From: Ophiocordyceps camponoti-saundersi (nom. inval.)
Lineage: Eukaryota; Ascomycota; Sordariomycetes; Hypocreales; Ophiocordycipitaceae
Direction: 5' to 3'
Length of the DNA stretch: 51,165 nt
Assembly: GCA_003339415.1 (NCBI GenBank)
Contig: PDHQ01000250.1
Location: 1-51,165 of the forward strand
Part shown: piece after piece, positions 1-10,191 of the stretch
How positions within the stretch are numbered: position 1 is the first letter of the stretch
How the letters are laid out: every line of letters begins with the position of its first letter
Translations under genes and position numbers: made by a program
The notes under the pieces: generated by a model
What the model saw: the letters and a program-made list of their open reading frames with translations, nothing else
Database searches by the model: none
What the model was told of the DNA's origin: nothing

Positions 1-605
1 AGGATCTGGGAGCTATGGCATGGTATGTACATTCTCTCTGTTTCTCCCCTGCACAATCGCGCCTCGCCCTGACTGAAGCCCCCCCCCCCCCCCCCCCCCC
101 CCCCGCCCCCCTCACCCCCCCCCCCCCCCCCCCCCCCCCCCCCATCTTCACAACCCCCTTCTCACTCAATCACCAACCTAAGGCAACCCATCAAGAGAAA
201 GATCTCACCATCACCAATCCCCCTCCTCCTTCTATTCATAGAATCTCCCACTGTTACGCGGCAGCGGCCCGCATCAGATCCACGACGTCGTCTCCCCCCA
301 TCGCACAACATCAAATTCTACCATCACTGTCAAGTCCTTTCACCCCCCACACCCCGCCCTGTCGTGCAGATTCGCGAAAACAGGCAAGCAGCCGCTGCAA
401 AAAAACACTGCCTCCTTCTCGTCACTCATGTGTAGAGAGACCTTCTTTCCCGAGGAAGAGGGGTGGGATGGGGGGGAGGAAAAGGCTGCATAAGAAGGCC
501 TCCTCACCTCTGGCTGCGAGTAACCAACCCCCTGTGTCCACGAAGCCAATCCCCCTCGTCGTTGACAACTTCCATTCCTTCTCATCTCGAAACTTGTAGT
601 TTAGA

Positions 606-636
<31 letters not shown>

Positions 637-678
637 CCCTTCTTCATCTTCTTCCTTCTTCGTCTTCATAAAGTAAAC
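1..678. other. Intergenic leader with poly-C and TTC arrays
   Basis: No gene is supported here. Positions 79-143 are almost pure C with a few interruptions, and 608-640 is a TTC/CTT trinucleotide array just upstream of the amidoligase start. The long open frames in this stretch arise from the low-complexity DNA. The pyrimidine-rich stretch before the ATG at 679 is typical of fungal promoters and 5' leaders. Confidence 0.6.
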
Positions 679-1935
679 ATGTCCAAACACACATTGCCTC
701 ATTTCCTCCTCCCCAATCTCCAGTTCGGCATCGAACTCGAATTCATCTCCCCCCCAATGGCAGAACCAGTGATGCTCAACGAGAAATACGCGCAATTCAT
801 CCACCAAAACCTCAGAAGAGAAGGCTGCTTCTTCTTCCTCGCCCAACTCCTACAAGAAAACGGCCTCCCCGCAGCCATGGATCTAGTCCTAACAGAAAGC
901 GACTGCGAAGAAGATCCCTATCGACTCGACGCCCCAAAAGGTTCCATCGTCGGTAAAGATCTGCGCGTCATGGATCCGAATTCCATCCCGGATGAGACGG
1001 CCGTCGTTAATAAACAGATGCGTTTCCATTATTGGATGCTTAAACCTGAGTGCGACCTGACGAGCAAACCGCAATATCTGATGTGGAGCGAGACCGAACT
1101 CAACTCTCCCATCTTGCCGCAGTCGGAGGCAGTCTTGGGCTTTCCTAGAGTCAACATGGCGCTGGAACTCATCGCCAAAGCTCACGAGGCGGGCGTGCAC
1201 ATCAATGAGCGATGCGGCTTACACGTACAGATCAGTCCGGTATCGGGTTTGACGGTCCAACAGGCTAAACAAGCCGTTACCATCGTCTTCATGGTCGAGC
1301 GCTATCTCCTCTTTCACTTCGTCCATCCTTCTCGTCTACAAGCTCACAAGCCCATCACACGCTCTAAGTTCGCGCTGGTTGAACGTGGCTTGACCCCGAG
1401 CAGGAACGAGATACTAGACTTCGAGTTACGGAAATGGATGCCTTTACCTTTCCTCGCCGTCCACGGTAACCGGATGAGGAACCTCTGGGACAGCTGCAAC
1501 GACCTGGAAGACATCTCACAACTCCTCAGCGTTCGTCCGAGCAACCCGCCCAAGGAGAGGGATCGTTGCGCCCTCAACATCAACGGCCATTACAACAGCA
1601 AGGAAAACTGGACCTACGCCCTCGAATTCCGCCACGCTCAGGCGAGTTTCAACCAGGCCTTCGTCGCAAACTGGACCACGTTGCTGCTCGCCATCACCAA
1701 AGTTAGTTGCCTGCCTGCGCCCGAATTCAGAGACGTCGTCACCAAGCTTTGGGATGTGACAAAGATATCTCCTAAGCCAGATGAGGCGTGGCGTCCTCTG
1801 CTGAGTATCATTGGCGATGCCGTGCCCAGACAAGAGGGTATCGAACTCGATGCTTCGTACTGGGAGAGCCGCCTTGGCGATTACCGGTCGAGGAAGTATC
1901 CGGACGTGGTGGAAGGTAAAGCAGTGCTAAGATGA
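679..1935 (+). CDS. Putative amidoligase (GCS2-like carboxylate-amine ligase family)
   Basis: Single-exon gene of 418 residues. The start at 679 is preferred because the F-G-I-E-L-E-F motif diagnostic of the amidoligase family falls at residues 16-22; the frame is open farther upstream but only through low-complexity DNA. Other family landmarks are CGLHVQIS near residues 179-186 and EFRHAQASFNQ near 316-326, followed by a Trp-containing helix. These enzymes are related to the COOH-NH2 ligase fold of glutamate-cysteine ligase and are predicted to make amide or peptide-like bonds using ATP; the fungal substrates are unknown. In many members the central motif reads GLHVH; here the last His is Gln, which may alter metal or substrate binding. 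No signal peptide or membrane segment is visible, so it is probably cytosolic. Family assignment is firm; the reaction is inferred. Confidence 0.82.
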   Translation: MSKHTLPHFLLPNLQFGIELEFISPPMAEPVMLNEKYAQFIHQNLRREGCFFFLAQLLQENGLPAAMDLVLTESDCEEDPYRLDAPKGSIVGKDLRVMDPNSIPDETAVVNKQMRFHYWMLKPECDLTSKPQYLMWSETELNSPILPQSEAVLGFPRVNMALELIAKAHEAGVHINERCGLHVQISPVSGLTVQQAKQAVTIVFMVERYLLFHFVHPSRLQAHKPITRSKFALVERGLTPSRNEILDFELRKWMPLPFLAVHGNRMRNLWDSCNDLEDISQLLSVRPSNPPKERDRCALNINGHYNSKENWTYALEFRHAQASFNQAFVANWTTLLLAITKVSCLPAPEFRDVVTKLWDVTKISPKPDEAWRPLLSIIGDAVPRQEGIELDASYWESRLGDYRSRKYPDVVEGKAVLR

Positions 1936-2323
1936 AGACACGGAAAAGAGAGCAAGGAGGAAGAGAACAGTTGGTTAGATACAGGAGGACCGAAGTAGCG
2001 TTTTCATCATCTTGCTCGGCTATGAGCTCAAGATGAATAGTTTGGTGAGAAAAGAGCCAGCGAGGTATGAACTTTGGGTTATGGAAAAGCGGCATTTGGC
2101 GCAATGGGAACATACAGAGACGAGGGCCAGCACATGGTCATCGACGTAGACAATATCCATCATGTCAACATCTCTCTCAGGCATAGCCCAGGACTGATCA
2201 AGTGGCCGAGAGAGAAACAGTTGTAGGGACAGGATCCAAAAAAGGACCGAATTCAAGTGCTAATGGTCTATTCCAGAATTTTCTCATCTCTTCGTCGTCG
2301 ACAAGAACAATGAACAGGGTCCC
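1936..2323. other. Convergent intergenic spacer
   Basis: Spacer between the 3' ends of the amidoligase gene (+) and the permease gene (-). No coding signal, RNA gene or repeat was recognised. It presumably holds both 3' UTRs. Confidence 0.5.
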
Positions 2324-3867
2324 TTAGAGGAGGTAGCGATAGTCGGGGGACTTGTCGCCCAGATCCGTCTTTTCCTCCTCGGAAAGGCCGAGAGAGCCGC
2401 CGTCCGCTCTTCTTCGCTCGCGGTTGGCTCGCAGGCACGACAAGGCATACAGGCTGCAGGCCAGGATGCTCAAGACGGCAAAAGCCAAGGCGATGCTGAG
2501 GCCGGGGATAAACCTAGGCCCGTCCTTTTTTTGGAAGATGAAGACGGCGATGATGCCTCCGAGATTGCCGAAGCCGATTTGCCAAGCACTGCCGACGGAA
2601 CGGCGATGGTGACCGCCGAGGTTCATGTTGAACCAGCAGACGACGATGGGCATGGCCGTGTAAGCGCCGGCGGCGAAGAGGAAGAGAGCGCCGTACTGCA
2701 CGTCGCGCTTGTTGCCGACGGCGAGGAGTATGGCGAAGCCGAGGATGCAGACAAGAATCGAGGCAATGGCAAAGGCAAACCGGTGACGAAGTCGGTCGGA
2801 GAGGTAGGCAACCGCCATGGCGAGGACGAAGGCGGCGGCCCAAGGAGGTACGCTGTACAGCTGCGTCTGGACGGGGCTGTAGCCGTAGCCGTGGATGATA
2901 AAGGGCGAGAAGTATGCGTAGCCGTATGCCGGCACGATCAGGCCGAGGTACATGAAGCCTCCGAGAATCACTTTATAGTCCGACAGAACGGCGACAACGT
3001 CTCTCAGGGTGATGGGGCGCTCGACGGCAGAGCGGCCCTGGTCGAGGCGGAGGCGTGCCGCGACATAGTTCTTCTCGTCCGTCGTCAACCATTTCGAGTC
3101 CTCGGGGAAGTCGGGTAGTAGGAAGAAGAACAAGAAACTGGCGAAGACGGTGATGGCGCCCTCGACGAGGAATATCCAGCGCCAACCATTATAGCCTCGC
3201 AGCCCGCCCATCTGACCAAGGGCGGCAGCTAGGAGGCCTCCAAAGGCGCCGGCGAGTGTCGTACTGCTGAAGAAAAAGGAGAACCGCTTTTGCGCCTCGT
3301 GGCGTCGATACCACATGCCAATGAGGTAGAAGGCGCCCGGGAACATGCCAGTCTCGAAGAGGCCAAGAAAGAAGCGGCAGGCGAGCAAGCCTGCGTAATT
3401 GTGAACGAGGCCTTGCATCATTGTGGTGAAGCCAAAGAGAAACATGTTGAGGGCCAGCCAGACATGGGGCCGGAAGCGCTTTAGCAGGATGTTTGACGGC
3501 ACTTCAAACAGGCAGTACGAGACGAAGAAGATGACCAAGGCCGAGTTGAACCTATTACCGTCGAGGTCAATGTCTTTGGACAGACCAAAGAGGTCGGCAT
3601 TGGAGATGTTGACGCGGTCTGCGGTCCCGAAAGGTCAGCGATGCCATTCAGATGAAAGCAGGAAGGCTCACCGAGGAATGCCAAGAGGTACATGATGCAG
3701 AGAAAGGGAATTACTCTCAAGTCGATGCGAGCCAGCAGCTTGGCCTCCGTCGTGTGAGGCGGACACTCGACGACGACGACGACGTCATCCTGCCACGGCC
3801 GTCGTTGGCTTTCATCGGACCGCTGGTGTTTTAGCGAGCCGGTGACGCCCACTTTAGTTGAAGTCAT
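2324..3867 (-). CDS. MFS transporter, Dal5/allantoate permease type (anion:cation symporter family)
   Basis: Two exons, 3672-3867 and 2324-3618, separated by a 53-bp GT..AG intron (3619-3671), give 496 residues, the usual size for this family. The splice joins the end of TM1 (IMYLLAFL) to D-R-V-N-I-S, which is the family's TM1 signature. The second exon contains FFVSYCLFEVPSNILLKRF, characteristic of the Dal5-like anion:cation symporter group, and about ten further hydrophobic helices. Relatives import allantoate, ureidosuccinate, dipeptides, tartrate or vitamins through the plasma membrane; the substrate cannot be told from sequence. The N-terminal tail of about 50 residues is hydrophilic and cytosolic. 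Convergent with the amidoligase gene. The family is certain; the substrate is open. Confidence 0.9.
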
Positions 3868-4982
3868 CTCGGCCAGGTTGAGCAGGGAGGATGGGAAAGG
3901 AAGAGGGAGTAGCAGGAAAAGGCTGAACTAGTAGTAGATACGGGCTGACGGGGGTCCCAGTAAGCCGAGGGCGACGTGGCGCATTTTAGCCATCTCTTGT
4001 CACTGTGGTCAGCCACGAATAGTCGCCATGGCTAGTAAGGCCCAGGCCGCTTCTCGCTCGGCATCGTTGGCTCGGCATCTCTGCCGTCTTCCGTCGTGCG
4101 AAAGCCGCGGCTGAGACGACCGCCGGCGCCGAATACTACCCTCGCACGGTGCGTTGGAGGGAGGGAGAGGGAAGGGATAGGTAGGATAGGAGGAAGCGGT
4201 TCCGGGATCGGCCGCTGATTAGTGTGATGGTCAGAAAGAAGCTGGAGATAGGAGGTAAATAGGAGGTAAGACGTAGGTGTGATGGGTATAAGAAGGCGTC
4301 ATTTGTCTTGTGTTGTACGAATATCGCGGCTGAGCTTATCGTGTCACTTGAGACGGAGGCGTTAACAGAAGAGACGTTATCTATTAGAGTAAAGACACTG
4401 ATAAGATAAAGTGTACTCGTCTTCACTAGAAGCCTATAGCTCATGATTCTGTCGATTTTCCCAGACTCGAGTACTCCTCTGTCCGCTTCATGTCTATCTA
4501 GATCATGACTCAGCTTCGTGGGAATTAATCACGTCGGAGCAACCTCTACTCCGCACACCTCCAATATTACGAGCGTTGATGATGCCCTGGTAATTCACAA
4601 CCACATACCACGCCTTCAACTGGCCTTGACGACAATGCAAAGCTCAACCTCAGTTCAGCCCTCGTACAACCATGTCTCTCTTTCTCGCTATTCATGGCGT
4701 GACTCTCAACGAATTCTTCAGCGCCCACCCCTGGCCGGGGCCCCCACGCCGCTTCCCGCTGTCAAGCATCGAGGACAAAGGACCACTGCCCTGTTCAGTT
4801 TCTCTTCACAACTGAACAGACCTTAAACAGGCGGCTAGAAGATGCTTTCACTGAACAGCTTGACCGTTTGTCTGCTCAAACGCCGCTGTTGAAGAGTTTA
4901 AAAGCAAAATGTTCTCCCCGTGCCTCATCCAGTTGCCAACAGCTCCAACTACACATCTTCCTGCTCGCTTGAAACTGTTCTC
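3868..4982. other. Promoter region with possible decayed upstream exon
   Basis: Divergent spacer between the Dal5-type permease and the downstream conserved gene. Most holds nothing recognisable. Between 4672 and 4982 there is coding-looking text in shifting frames: a frame from the ATG at 4672, then a second frame around 4793-4910 encoding LNRRLEDAFTEQLDRL, then the frame of the downstream ORF from 4902. This could be a 5' extension of the next gene broken by small indels, or chance. It is not called as a gene. Confidence 0.35.
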
Positions 4983-6580
4983 ATGGACTTCACCGAGGAT
5001 GAACTTCGCTCTCACGCCCAATGGCCTGCTCCCGCTTCCCCAATGTCCCGAACCCAGCCACCGGAGGACACTCCACTTCAACAGCCTCTTGGGGGCGGAC
5101 AGCACTCACCCATGCTATTGGGCGGATATGTCGAACAAAGCTCACCCGCCATGAACTTCTCTCCTCAGCTGGGGTGGGACAACAGCCCATTGGCTTATCG
5201 TCAGGTTCATGCTCCGAACCTGCTCCAACAGGCAACCCCGTTTGGTCTGTTCCATGACTCTCCTACACCGCTGGGCGCCCCATTCAAGCCAAGACCATGC
5301 GCCACGAACCCTGGGCTGGGGTGGGCCGGAATGAACGATAGCCCCTTGCCTTGTCGACTCTCTACTGCTTGGAATCAGGCTACGCAGGAAAACCATTCGA
5401 CTGTGCCGTTCGGTGAAGCGACCCCTTACAACGATTATCTCGGCACTTCAACCATCCCTGATCAACTTGGAGGCACTCCTTTCGTGCCCGAGGCTTTCTC
5501 GGGAGCCGAAGGTATCGCCGGCCACTCTACTTTGCCTCCCCCTGACGACAATGTTCCCTCTACCCCTTGTGCGCCGGCTCAGCGTCAGGAACAGACCTTC
5601 GAGGAAAAGATGCGCACCTTCAGTCAACCCCAAAACAATCGCATCCGAAAGCCACGCATCTCCGGCCAGGGGCTTGACCCGCACGAGACCATCTTGGCCG
5701 AGCAAAGCGCCCTGCCCCAAACAAGGCGATTCCCCGGTTTCTTCGCCAATGCCGACGCGGCCAACCGAGCCATGAATGATCTGCAGAATGCGTGGCGCAT
5801 GCCCAAGACCGACTACACGACGCCCGCTGACGACGCGAGCTTTCCCGCCACCGACGCCGACATGGTAGCCGTGGTGGCCAACGTCTTTGATGCTATATCC
5901 GACTGGAGTCACGTCACCGAGTGGAAGAACACCCTCCCCCGCGACGAACGGGCCCGCATCACCGAGAAGCTGGTCGCCAGAAGCAGCGGCGGGCTTGACG
6001 TCTATCATTCCAACACGGAGGGCTTGCGCCCAACCGATCCGGAGCTCGCGAACCTGCTCCCTTCGCTCGAGGTGCAACAGAAAAAAATCTTGGGCCAAGT
6101 GCCGAGCGACCAGGCCATCGAGTGCATCTCGTGGGGGATTGTACAAGCGGCCATCAAGTCGCAGCAGGGATTCACGCAGATACCATACTGGTGCGAACAG
6201 GACGGGGTTTAGGAGCCCTATCGTTCTTTCAGCGACCGTATGAGTGCTATCTGCTTTGCTCTGTTGGTGAGTACAGACATGTCCCCCCCCCCCTTTCAAC
6301 GCTGGAAGCTGACGAGTCTCTCTCTCTCTCCTTTTCAGACCTCGAAGCAGCTCGTCAAGTCTCTGCTCACTGCTGGAGACGGATGGAAGCTGCGTATTGT
6401 CAACGCGCCCACCAAGGAGTTTCAGGTAAGCTCATCCGAGCCTCATGACCGGGCATATCCGCGTCTCTGCCACCTCGGGCTAACTCGTCACAGGCCAAGG
6501 CGAAGAATAGGCGGGTGAATGCCAAGAGGCCAGGACTTCAGGGCAATGTTGGTGGCGGAAGTGCCAGCGCGGAGGGATAA
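4983..6580 (+). CDS. Conserved fungal protein of unknown function, interrupted by an in-frame TAG
   Basis: The main frame from ATG 4983 (MDFTEDELRSHAQW) runs 409 codons to a TAG at 6210-6212. The same frame continues without shift through E-P-Y-R-S-F-S-D-R-M to a clean donor at 6267. It then splices through 6339-6425 and 6494-6580 (introns 6267-6338 and 6426-6493, all phase 0), adding KQLVKSLLTAGDGWKLRIV and a Lys/Arg-rich tail (AKAKNRRVNAKR). Preserved splice sites and frame after the stop indicate that the TAG is a nonsense change, a base error, or is read through. The N-terminal half is Pro/Ser-rich and low-complexity with repeated P-x-LGW and NDSPL-like words. The C-terminal half (residues about 260 on) is a conserved helical region. 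No enzyme or DNA-binding motif was recognised and no function is assigned. Confidence 0.7.
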
Positions 6581-6781
6581 CTAGTTTCTTTGTCGGGCCC
6601 GAGAGGGGTGCTGGTTGAGGATGAGGCCCTCTAGCTGTTGCTTTCCTTTTCTCTTTTATCACCAGTCGTTACTGAAGTCTGTTTGCTTTTTCCTTGTCGT
6701 CGCTCACTAAATGTTGCTTCTCATGTTGAGAGAGAATGAATGCAAGCTTATTCGTCCCAAGTCAAACGATAAGCGGCCGAG

Positions 6782-8501
6782 TTACTTCTCGGACGCGAGC
6801 GGTCTCTTGGTGAACACGTTCCTTTCCCAACCGTCGAGCGGATCGACGACGGTCTCTTGGACCAGCTCATAACGGCCTAGCTTAGGCATGATGACGGCCC
6901 AGACGAGCCAGTAGAGCCCGCCGGCAAAGAGGACGCCGAAGCCGACGACACAATGAATCCAGTAGGGGAGGTTTTGATAGATGCCTTTTCCGTTGCCGTC
7001 AGGAGGGACAAAGGGAGCGACGACGAGATAGATGTTGCTCAAGAGGAAGAAGAAGACGACGGGCAGGGAGGCCTTGAGGGGAGGGTTCCATTTCCAGGTG
7101 TGGCGGTTGCGGTAGAGGTGGATCAGCGCTCCAGCGACGAAGACATTGATGATGGCGAGAGGATAGGAGATGAGGCTGAAAGACGGGGGCGTTAGTACGC
7201 GGTAATACGAAACAGAAAGAGGGGAAGGATGATGCTCACTTTAGCACAAAATTGTAGGCATCACCTGCTGGAGGGGCGATGACGGTGATGGAGGTGACGA
7301 GCCAATGCTGAAAGAGGCCAGCCAGGGGCGCGTTAAAGGGACGGTTACTTGCCCAGAGGCGCGAAAAGGGGAGGATGCCCTCGCGGCCAAGCTCCTGTAC
7401 CAGCCGCCCTTGAGAGAAGAGGACGGACATGACGTTGCCGAGAGCGGACAAGGCGACGAAGACGGACAGGGCACGCTCAGCGGGCTCGCCGAAGACGTTG
7501 CGGAAGAGGGAGGCGGCAACGAGGCGCTGAGACTGGATGATGTCCTCCTTGGAGACTGCGGCGAAGTAGGAGACGTTGGCGAGCATATACAGGACGGAGA
7601 TGGTGCCGATGCCCAGTGGTGCGGCCCATTTCAGGGTATAAGTCGGGTTCCGCGTCTCGCTGAGGGCGTAATTTGCGTTGCTGTATCCGACGAAGCTCCA
7701 GATGACGTTGTAGAGAGCGGTGACGATGCCATAGGCGCTGGCGGTGGTGCCTTGGAAGATGTGACCCGTGAAGTTGGTGTTGGCCCTCACCTGTGCGAGG
7801 TTGAAGAGCGGAGCGATGATGATGATGATTATAACGCCAATCTTGAGAATTCCCAGCGCGTTCTGAAGAAGAATCCCCCATTTCAGAGCCAGGCCGTGAA
7901 GGAGAAAGGCGGCAGTGAGGCAACCGAGAGCTATAGCCCGCTGATTCCACCTCCCCGGCTCAACCCTAGCAGCATGAAGGACATACTCTCCGAAAATAAC
8001 AGAGTTTCCCGCGGCCCATCCCAGAAGCAAGACGTAGCCGGTATAGAGGCTGGTGGTGAGGAACCTGGGCTTTCGGTATACGTGCTCTAGGTAGTTCTTC
8101 TCTCCGCCGTTACGGGGCAGGCCGGTGCCTAGCTCCATGTAGACGGCGGTGCCGGCCAGGGCGATGAGCATGCCGATCAGCCATAGTAGGAGAGAGAGGC
8201 CGACGCTTCCTGAGAGGGTTAGGATGGTGGCGGGCGTGGCGAAGATGGCTGTTCCGATGGTGCGGTTGAAGATTAGCAGGCTGGCGGAGAAGATGCCGAT
8301 TTGGCGCTTGTTTTCCCGCGCCGTTTCGAGACGGCCTGTTTTTTAGGGGTTAGATTCTCCATGGAGGTGATTTATAGGGGGGTTTTGGGTGAGGAGATTA
8401 ATGGGAATACCGATTTCTGTGTCGAGACTTGTTGAGGTTGAGTCACATCCTTTTACACCACCTTCGCCCTCTTGACGTCCACTTTCAGAGACGTGCTCCA
8501 T
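6782..8501 (-). CDS. High-affinity methionine permease (Mup1-type, LAT/APC superfamily)
   Basis: Three exons, 8411-8501, 7240-8335 and 6782-7175, with introns of 75 and 64 bp; all phases close, giving 526 residues. The first exon was found from its reading frame: its acidic cytosolic tail ends in T-E-I-G-R-L-E, and the intron has a textbook CTAAC branch site. The protein then shows QIGIFSASLLIFNRTIGTAIFA, the first helix of L-type amino acid transporters, followed by about eleven more hydrophobic helices and NANYALSETRNP, typical of the Mup1/Mup3 branch. Such permeases import methionine (and cysteine) across the plasma membrane and are normally regulated by sulphur supply and ubiquitin-driven endocytosis. 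The Lys-bearing N-terminal tail would suit that, but no regulatory site was identified. Confidence 0.88.
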
Positions 8502-9627
8502 AATACCAACGTATGATCAAGAGAGTAAATGCCGTGTAACACAAACAGCTTGATTCGAAGAAAGAAAAAAAAAATGATGAAGTTGGAATAACCTCTAGAA
8601 AAATGAGAGACGAGGAGGACAAAAAGAGGGGGGAAAGGGAAGAGAGAGTTTGAAAGGATGACGAGGAGGAATTCAAGACGGGAGGGTTTATTAAGAGTTT
8701 TTTTTTTTTTCTTAACTTGGGATTTATTCTATGGCGAAATTCATGAATGAAGGTTCCCCGCTTCATCATCGTGGCCAAGAGGTTGGAATCCACTGGGGAG
8801 CGGGTCGAGGCGATGGTGTCATCGCTTTCCCTGGCCTTGAGATTTCCTTTGCTTGGGTGGGTGAGTAGTTAAGAGTAGATGATTATCATTGTGATTCTCC
8901 ATGTGGTTCTTTTCACTGTGTTGATAGGATAGTTGGTAGATGGTCGTTATAGCTAGACTTACATGTTGAAGCTTCTCACGATGTAAAACGGCGTGCGGGA
9001 GACGGAGGAGGGCAGAGAGGGGGGGGTATCTCAATATCGGCTCGCGGCGGCGGCGGGGCAACGTGGCTGCTAGGGCGGTACCCATCCCGATGGCGCCATC
9101 GGCCTCGGCAGCCAATCGGCGTTGGTGAAGACGGCGATAGGAGCAGGGTGTATCCGTAAATAAAACCATGGTATAAAACTTCGTCTAGGATTATCATTGC
9201 GGATACTCGCTGCAGGATGAGAGACATTGCGGACGTTGTCTTGCTGTAATACAGAGTAAACCAAGGGGCTTTTTTCGTGATGGTATCCGTATCCGGAGGG
9301 ATGAACAGATAACTAGAACATACAGAAGAGATAGGGTAACAATATGGATATCGTATGCGGGTGATCAATAGGTGACAGGGTAGGTGAGATAGTTTGCATT
9401 AAATAATTAAGCCCCTCGTCGTCATCTTCTTCGTCTTCTTCTTCTTCCTTAACCCCCTTTTTCCCTCTTTACCCTGCCTACCGACCAACCTACATACCTA
9501 CCTATCTAAGAAAAGCCGGGCCTTCCCATCATCCCATCATTATATACATCAATCCTGGCCATGCATGCATGTATGCATGTACATACATATATAGAGAGTA
9601 TGTACCGGAATCATCTTGCTCAAAACC
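8502..9627. other. Intergenic spacer, no gene seen
   Basis: Upstream region of the methionine permease and 3' flank of the secreted-protein gene. It holds an A/T run near 8560-8575 and 8699-8711, TCTTC repeats around 9423-9450 and a CATGCATGCATG/TACATACATATATA alternating tract at about 9558-9598. No conserved coding frame or RNA gene was recognised. Confidence 0.5.
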
Positions 9628-10191
9628 TCAAGCCACGCCCGTCTTCTCCGTCACCGGCGCCTTGACCGTAACAGGCTTGCAGTCAATGTTATGAGTCGAG
9701 TAAATCTGGCCCATCTTCCAATCAGGGTTCTGCCACTTCGTATCCTGGCACTCAAGGTTCAAGGTGACGCCGCCACGAGCCTCGAAGCGACTGCCTTCAG
9801 AAGGGCAGCTCCACGTCTGGTTGATCTTGAGCTCGCCGCTGGGACGGGAGAAGGTAAAGGTGGTCTCGTCGACGGCTCCGACGGGGGATTGGCACATGTA
9901 GACTTGCGTGCCGTAGAAGAAATCTTGAAGCTGGGACGACGAAGCCGGGCAGGATACCTTGTAGGAAAGCACCGGGTTCGCCAGCGTGTAGTTGACGTAG
10001 CCGCCGGCGATTTGGTGGGCTGGGGTGGAAAAGGTGTAGCTTGCGTGGTATTCGAAGTCGGAGACTGTCCATTCTGACATTGCGCCTGATCTGGATGTGC
10101 AGCTTTGTGTTTTGTGCTGCTCTGTTGGTGCGGCTAGGGCCGAGCTGGTGAGGAGCAAGGCGGCGGCGGTGGTGGTGAAGAGGTTATGCAT
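9628..10191 (-). CDS. Small secreted cysteine-containing protein, possibly AA1-like (Alt a 1-type) fold
   Basis: Single-exon ORF of 187 residues. Residues 1-20 form a clear signal peptide (MHNLFTTTAA then a hydrophobic core ending SALA|AP), so the product should be secreted. The mature protein is rich in alternating polar/hydrophobic strands and has six cysteines (about residues 31, 80, 99, 129, 146 and 170), enough for three disulphides. The WTVSDFEYHASYTF segment and the C-terminal LNLEC..TKW region resemble fungal AA1-like beta-barrel proteins, which include plant-interaction proteins; this assignment is tentative. The 3' end is followed by a microsatellite-rich spacer, and the promoter side carries a possible TATA-like TTATACG about 140 bp upstream. 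It could be an effector-type or cell-wall-associated protein; no enzymatic motif is visible. Confidence 0.75.
   Translation of the reverse strand: MHNLFTTTAAALLLTSSALAAPTEQHKTQSCTSRSGAMSEWTVSDFEYHASYTFSTPAHQIAGGYVNYTLANPVLSYKVSCPASSSQLQDFFYGTQVYMCQSPVGAVDETTFTFSRPSGELKINQTWSCPSEGSRFEARGGVTLNLECQDTKWQNPDWKMGQIYSTHNIDCKPVTVKAPVTEKTGVA

Noticed and set aside
15..599. 194-residue Pro-rich open frame
   Set aside because: Produced by poly-C and low-complexity DNA; no protein-like features.
6207..6232. A 26-nt GTTTAG..TTTCAG intron that would remove the in-frame TAG
   Set aside because: Too short for splicing, and it shifts the frame away from the conserved downstream sequence.
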